From Nostoc linckia FACHB-104 (lineage in GTDB: Bacteria; Cyanobacteriota; Cyanobacteriia; Cyanobacteriales; Nostocaceae): a stretch of 64,000 nt of DNA. Positions 63,246 to 64,000 of the stretch are shown here, one piece after another; within the stretch, counting starts at the first letter, position 1, and every line of letters starts with the position of its first letter. Below the pieces are notes generated by a model, which was given only the letters and a program-made list of their open reading frames with translations, was not told the DNA's origin and ran no database searches. The stretch is from the NCBI RefSeq assembly GCF_014696615.1, contig NZ_JACJQJ010000030.1:32620-96619 (forward strand), read 5' to 3'. The position numbers were made by a program, and so were the translations under genes.

Positions 63246-63465
63246 TTAAGAATTGATTAACAAAGTGCTGATTTATCCGACCTTGTAGAGGACAAGCTGT
63301 ACCTAACCAACGTTCACCCCAGTGTGGCTGTCCTCGTTGTCGATGTTCTTGATAATCTTTCGAGGCTGAAAAACTCCCCAAGTGAGCATCCCGTTTACTG
63401 CGCCCCAAGATTGGTACTGCAACTGGATCATCAGTCTCTGGATCGTTACAGAACCACCAGTTAAT
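63246..63465 (-). pseudogene. Unidentified gene remnant next to the IS
   Basis: A frame of about 70 codons, FCNDPETDDPVAVPILGRSK, then GSFSASKDYQEH, GQPHWGERWLGTACPLQGRI and HFVNQFL, running into the IS end. There is no ATG or GTG after the in-frame TAA at 63466-63468; only a TTG inside the frame. The composition looks protein-like but I do not recognise a family. It does not join in frame with the DUF2156 fragment on the other side of the IS. Confidence 0.4.
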
Positions 63466-63474
63466 TTAGTTCTT

Positions 63475-63891
63475 TCAGCATTCTTTCAAATCCGTATATA
63501 GCTGAGGTTCTTTTAAAGAGTGACGTAAAAGCATTTTTACAAATAATTCTAGAAAATCTCTTGCTTTAGAACTACTTTTTAATAGTGATAAATCTTTTAT
63601 AAAATCTGGCTGACTCCCATGTGCTATACTGCTTCTGTATGCATAGAGTTTTTTCCAAATTGTACTTTCATTTGCGCCTTGAAAGAATTGAGAGTAATCT
63701 AGTTGTTTGCAGAAGCGACGTGATAATAAAGGTATTTTAGTTGAAACTTGTCGCGTTATTGAATCTCCAGTATCGATTGGTTTATGTGTAATTAATAATT
63801 CAATAATAGTAAATAGTCCCAGAATTCTGAAATCAGAATTAAAAGGCAGTTGCTTAAGATCTTCAAGCATCTGGATAGATTGTTTTATCAA
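63475..63891 (-). CDS. HEPN-like protein (Apea type)
   Basis: 138 residues. A helical protein with FRILGLFTIIELLITHKP, then TKIPLLSRRFCKQL and KLYAYRSSIAHG. The last block contains the R-x4-H signature of HEPN ribonucleases and fits Apea-like HEPN domains, which occur in abortive-infection systems. It is shorter than most members, and no partner toxin, antitoxin or methylase gene is visible in the remaining 100 bases. The start is ATG at 63891. It may be the C-terminal module of an eroded longer gene or a stand-alone protein. Confidence 0.6.
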   Translation of the reverse strand: MIKQSIQMLEDLKQLPFNSDFRILGLFTIIELLITHKPIDTGDSITRQVSTKIPLLSRRFCKQLDYSQFFQGANESTIWKKLYAYRSSIAHGSQPDFIKDLSLLKSSSKARDFLELFVKMLLRHSLKEPQLYTDLKEC

Positions 63892-64000
63892 TGGATAATC
63901 AGGGTAAGCTCATCTAATTCGGTATAATTTAAGCTTGACAAATTAATTAAGATAAGCATAAACAAAGATGTAAAAAACGCACTTGACTCAAGAGCAAGAT

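Overview
The window is chromosomal DNA of a filamentous, probably heterocyst-forming (Nostocales) cyanobacterium. Three things point there: many HIP1 octamers (GCGATCGC), the gene families present (two-partner-secretion haemagglutinin-like exoprotein, CHAT-TPR protein, DUF928, STAND ATPases, Mo-nitrogenase C-terminal-like small protein), and families of short palindromic and inverted-repeat elements between genes. No source record was available, so species is not called.

Layout. 1-3529: end of an ABC ATPase gene, a duplicated ABC permease, and a TauE/SafE permease with a DUF1634 partner. 3815-14210: a signalling cluster on the + strand: an NB-ARC/WD40 STAND protein, a Cache-HAMP-GAF hybrid histidine kinase, a LuxR-type response regulator, a CHASE2 histidine kinase and a DUF928 protein. 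14297-22378: a CHAT-TPR protease-like gene divergent from a haemagglutinin-type exoprotein, then small cyanobacterial genes and a second STAND protein that lacks the WD40 part.

22637-61084 is the centrepiece: a complete-looking contractile injection system (eCIS class, related to Afp/PVC and, by host, to the thylakoid-anchored tCIS of cyanobacteria). A long minus-strand run encodes a histidine kinase/response regulator pair, a kinase-like phosphate-binding fusion, a zinc-ribbon FHA protein, and the tail tip/baseplate (small protein, tube-like protein, 941-residue repeat protein, tube adaptor, VgrG-like spike, gp25, gpJ-like, gpI-like, DUF4159-like). A divergent plus-strand run encodes a Pvc16-type cap protein, sheath, two tube proteins, paired small assembly proteins, a DUF6760-type protein with no canonical start codon, an FHA protein fused to a methylglyoxal-synthase-like domain, and a Ser/Thr kinase. 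Beyond these lie a haem-c Tll0287-type sensor, two large membrane-spanning Ig-like proteins (one with WD40), a second Pvc16-type protein, the AAA ATPase, another FHA protein and a candidate cargo protein.

The notable idea is that the injection machine is embedded in its own phospho-threonine circuit: one active-looking Ser/Thr kinase, one kinase-like protein lacking the catalytic Asp, and three FHA proteins, together with a two-component pair and a redox-type sensor. This resembles in logic the threonine-phosphorylation pathway of type VI secretion, which is not otherwise present here.

61105-64000 is a decayed edge: a truncated MprF-like membrane gene, a DUF2156 gene fragment cut by an IS5-family element (TTA target duplication) that is itself interrupted by a 175-bp inverted-repeat element, an unidentified gene remnant, and a HEPN-like gene.
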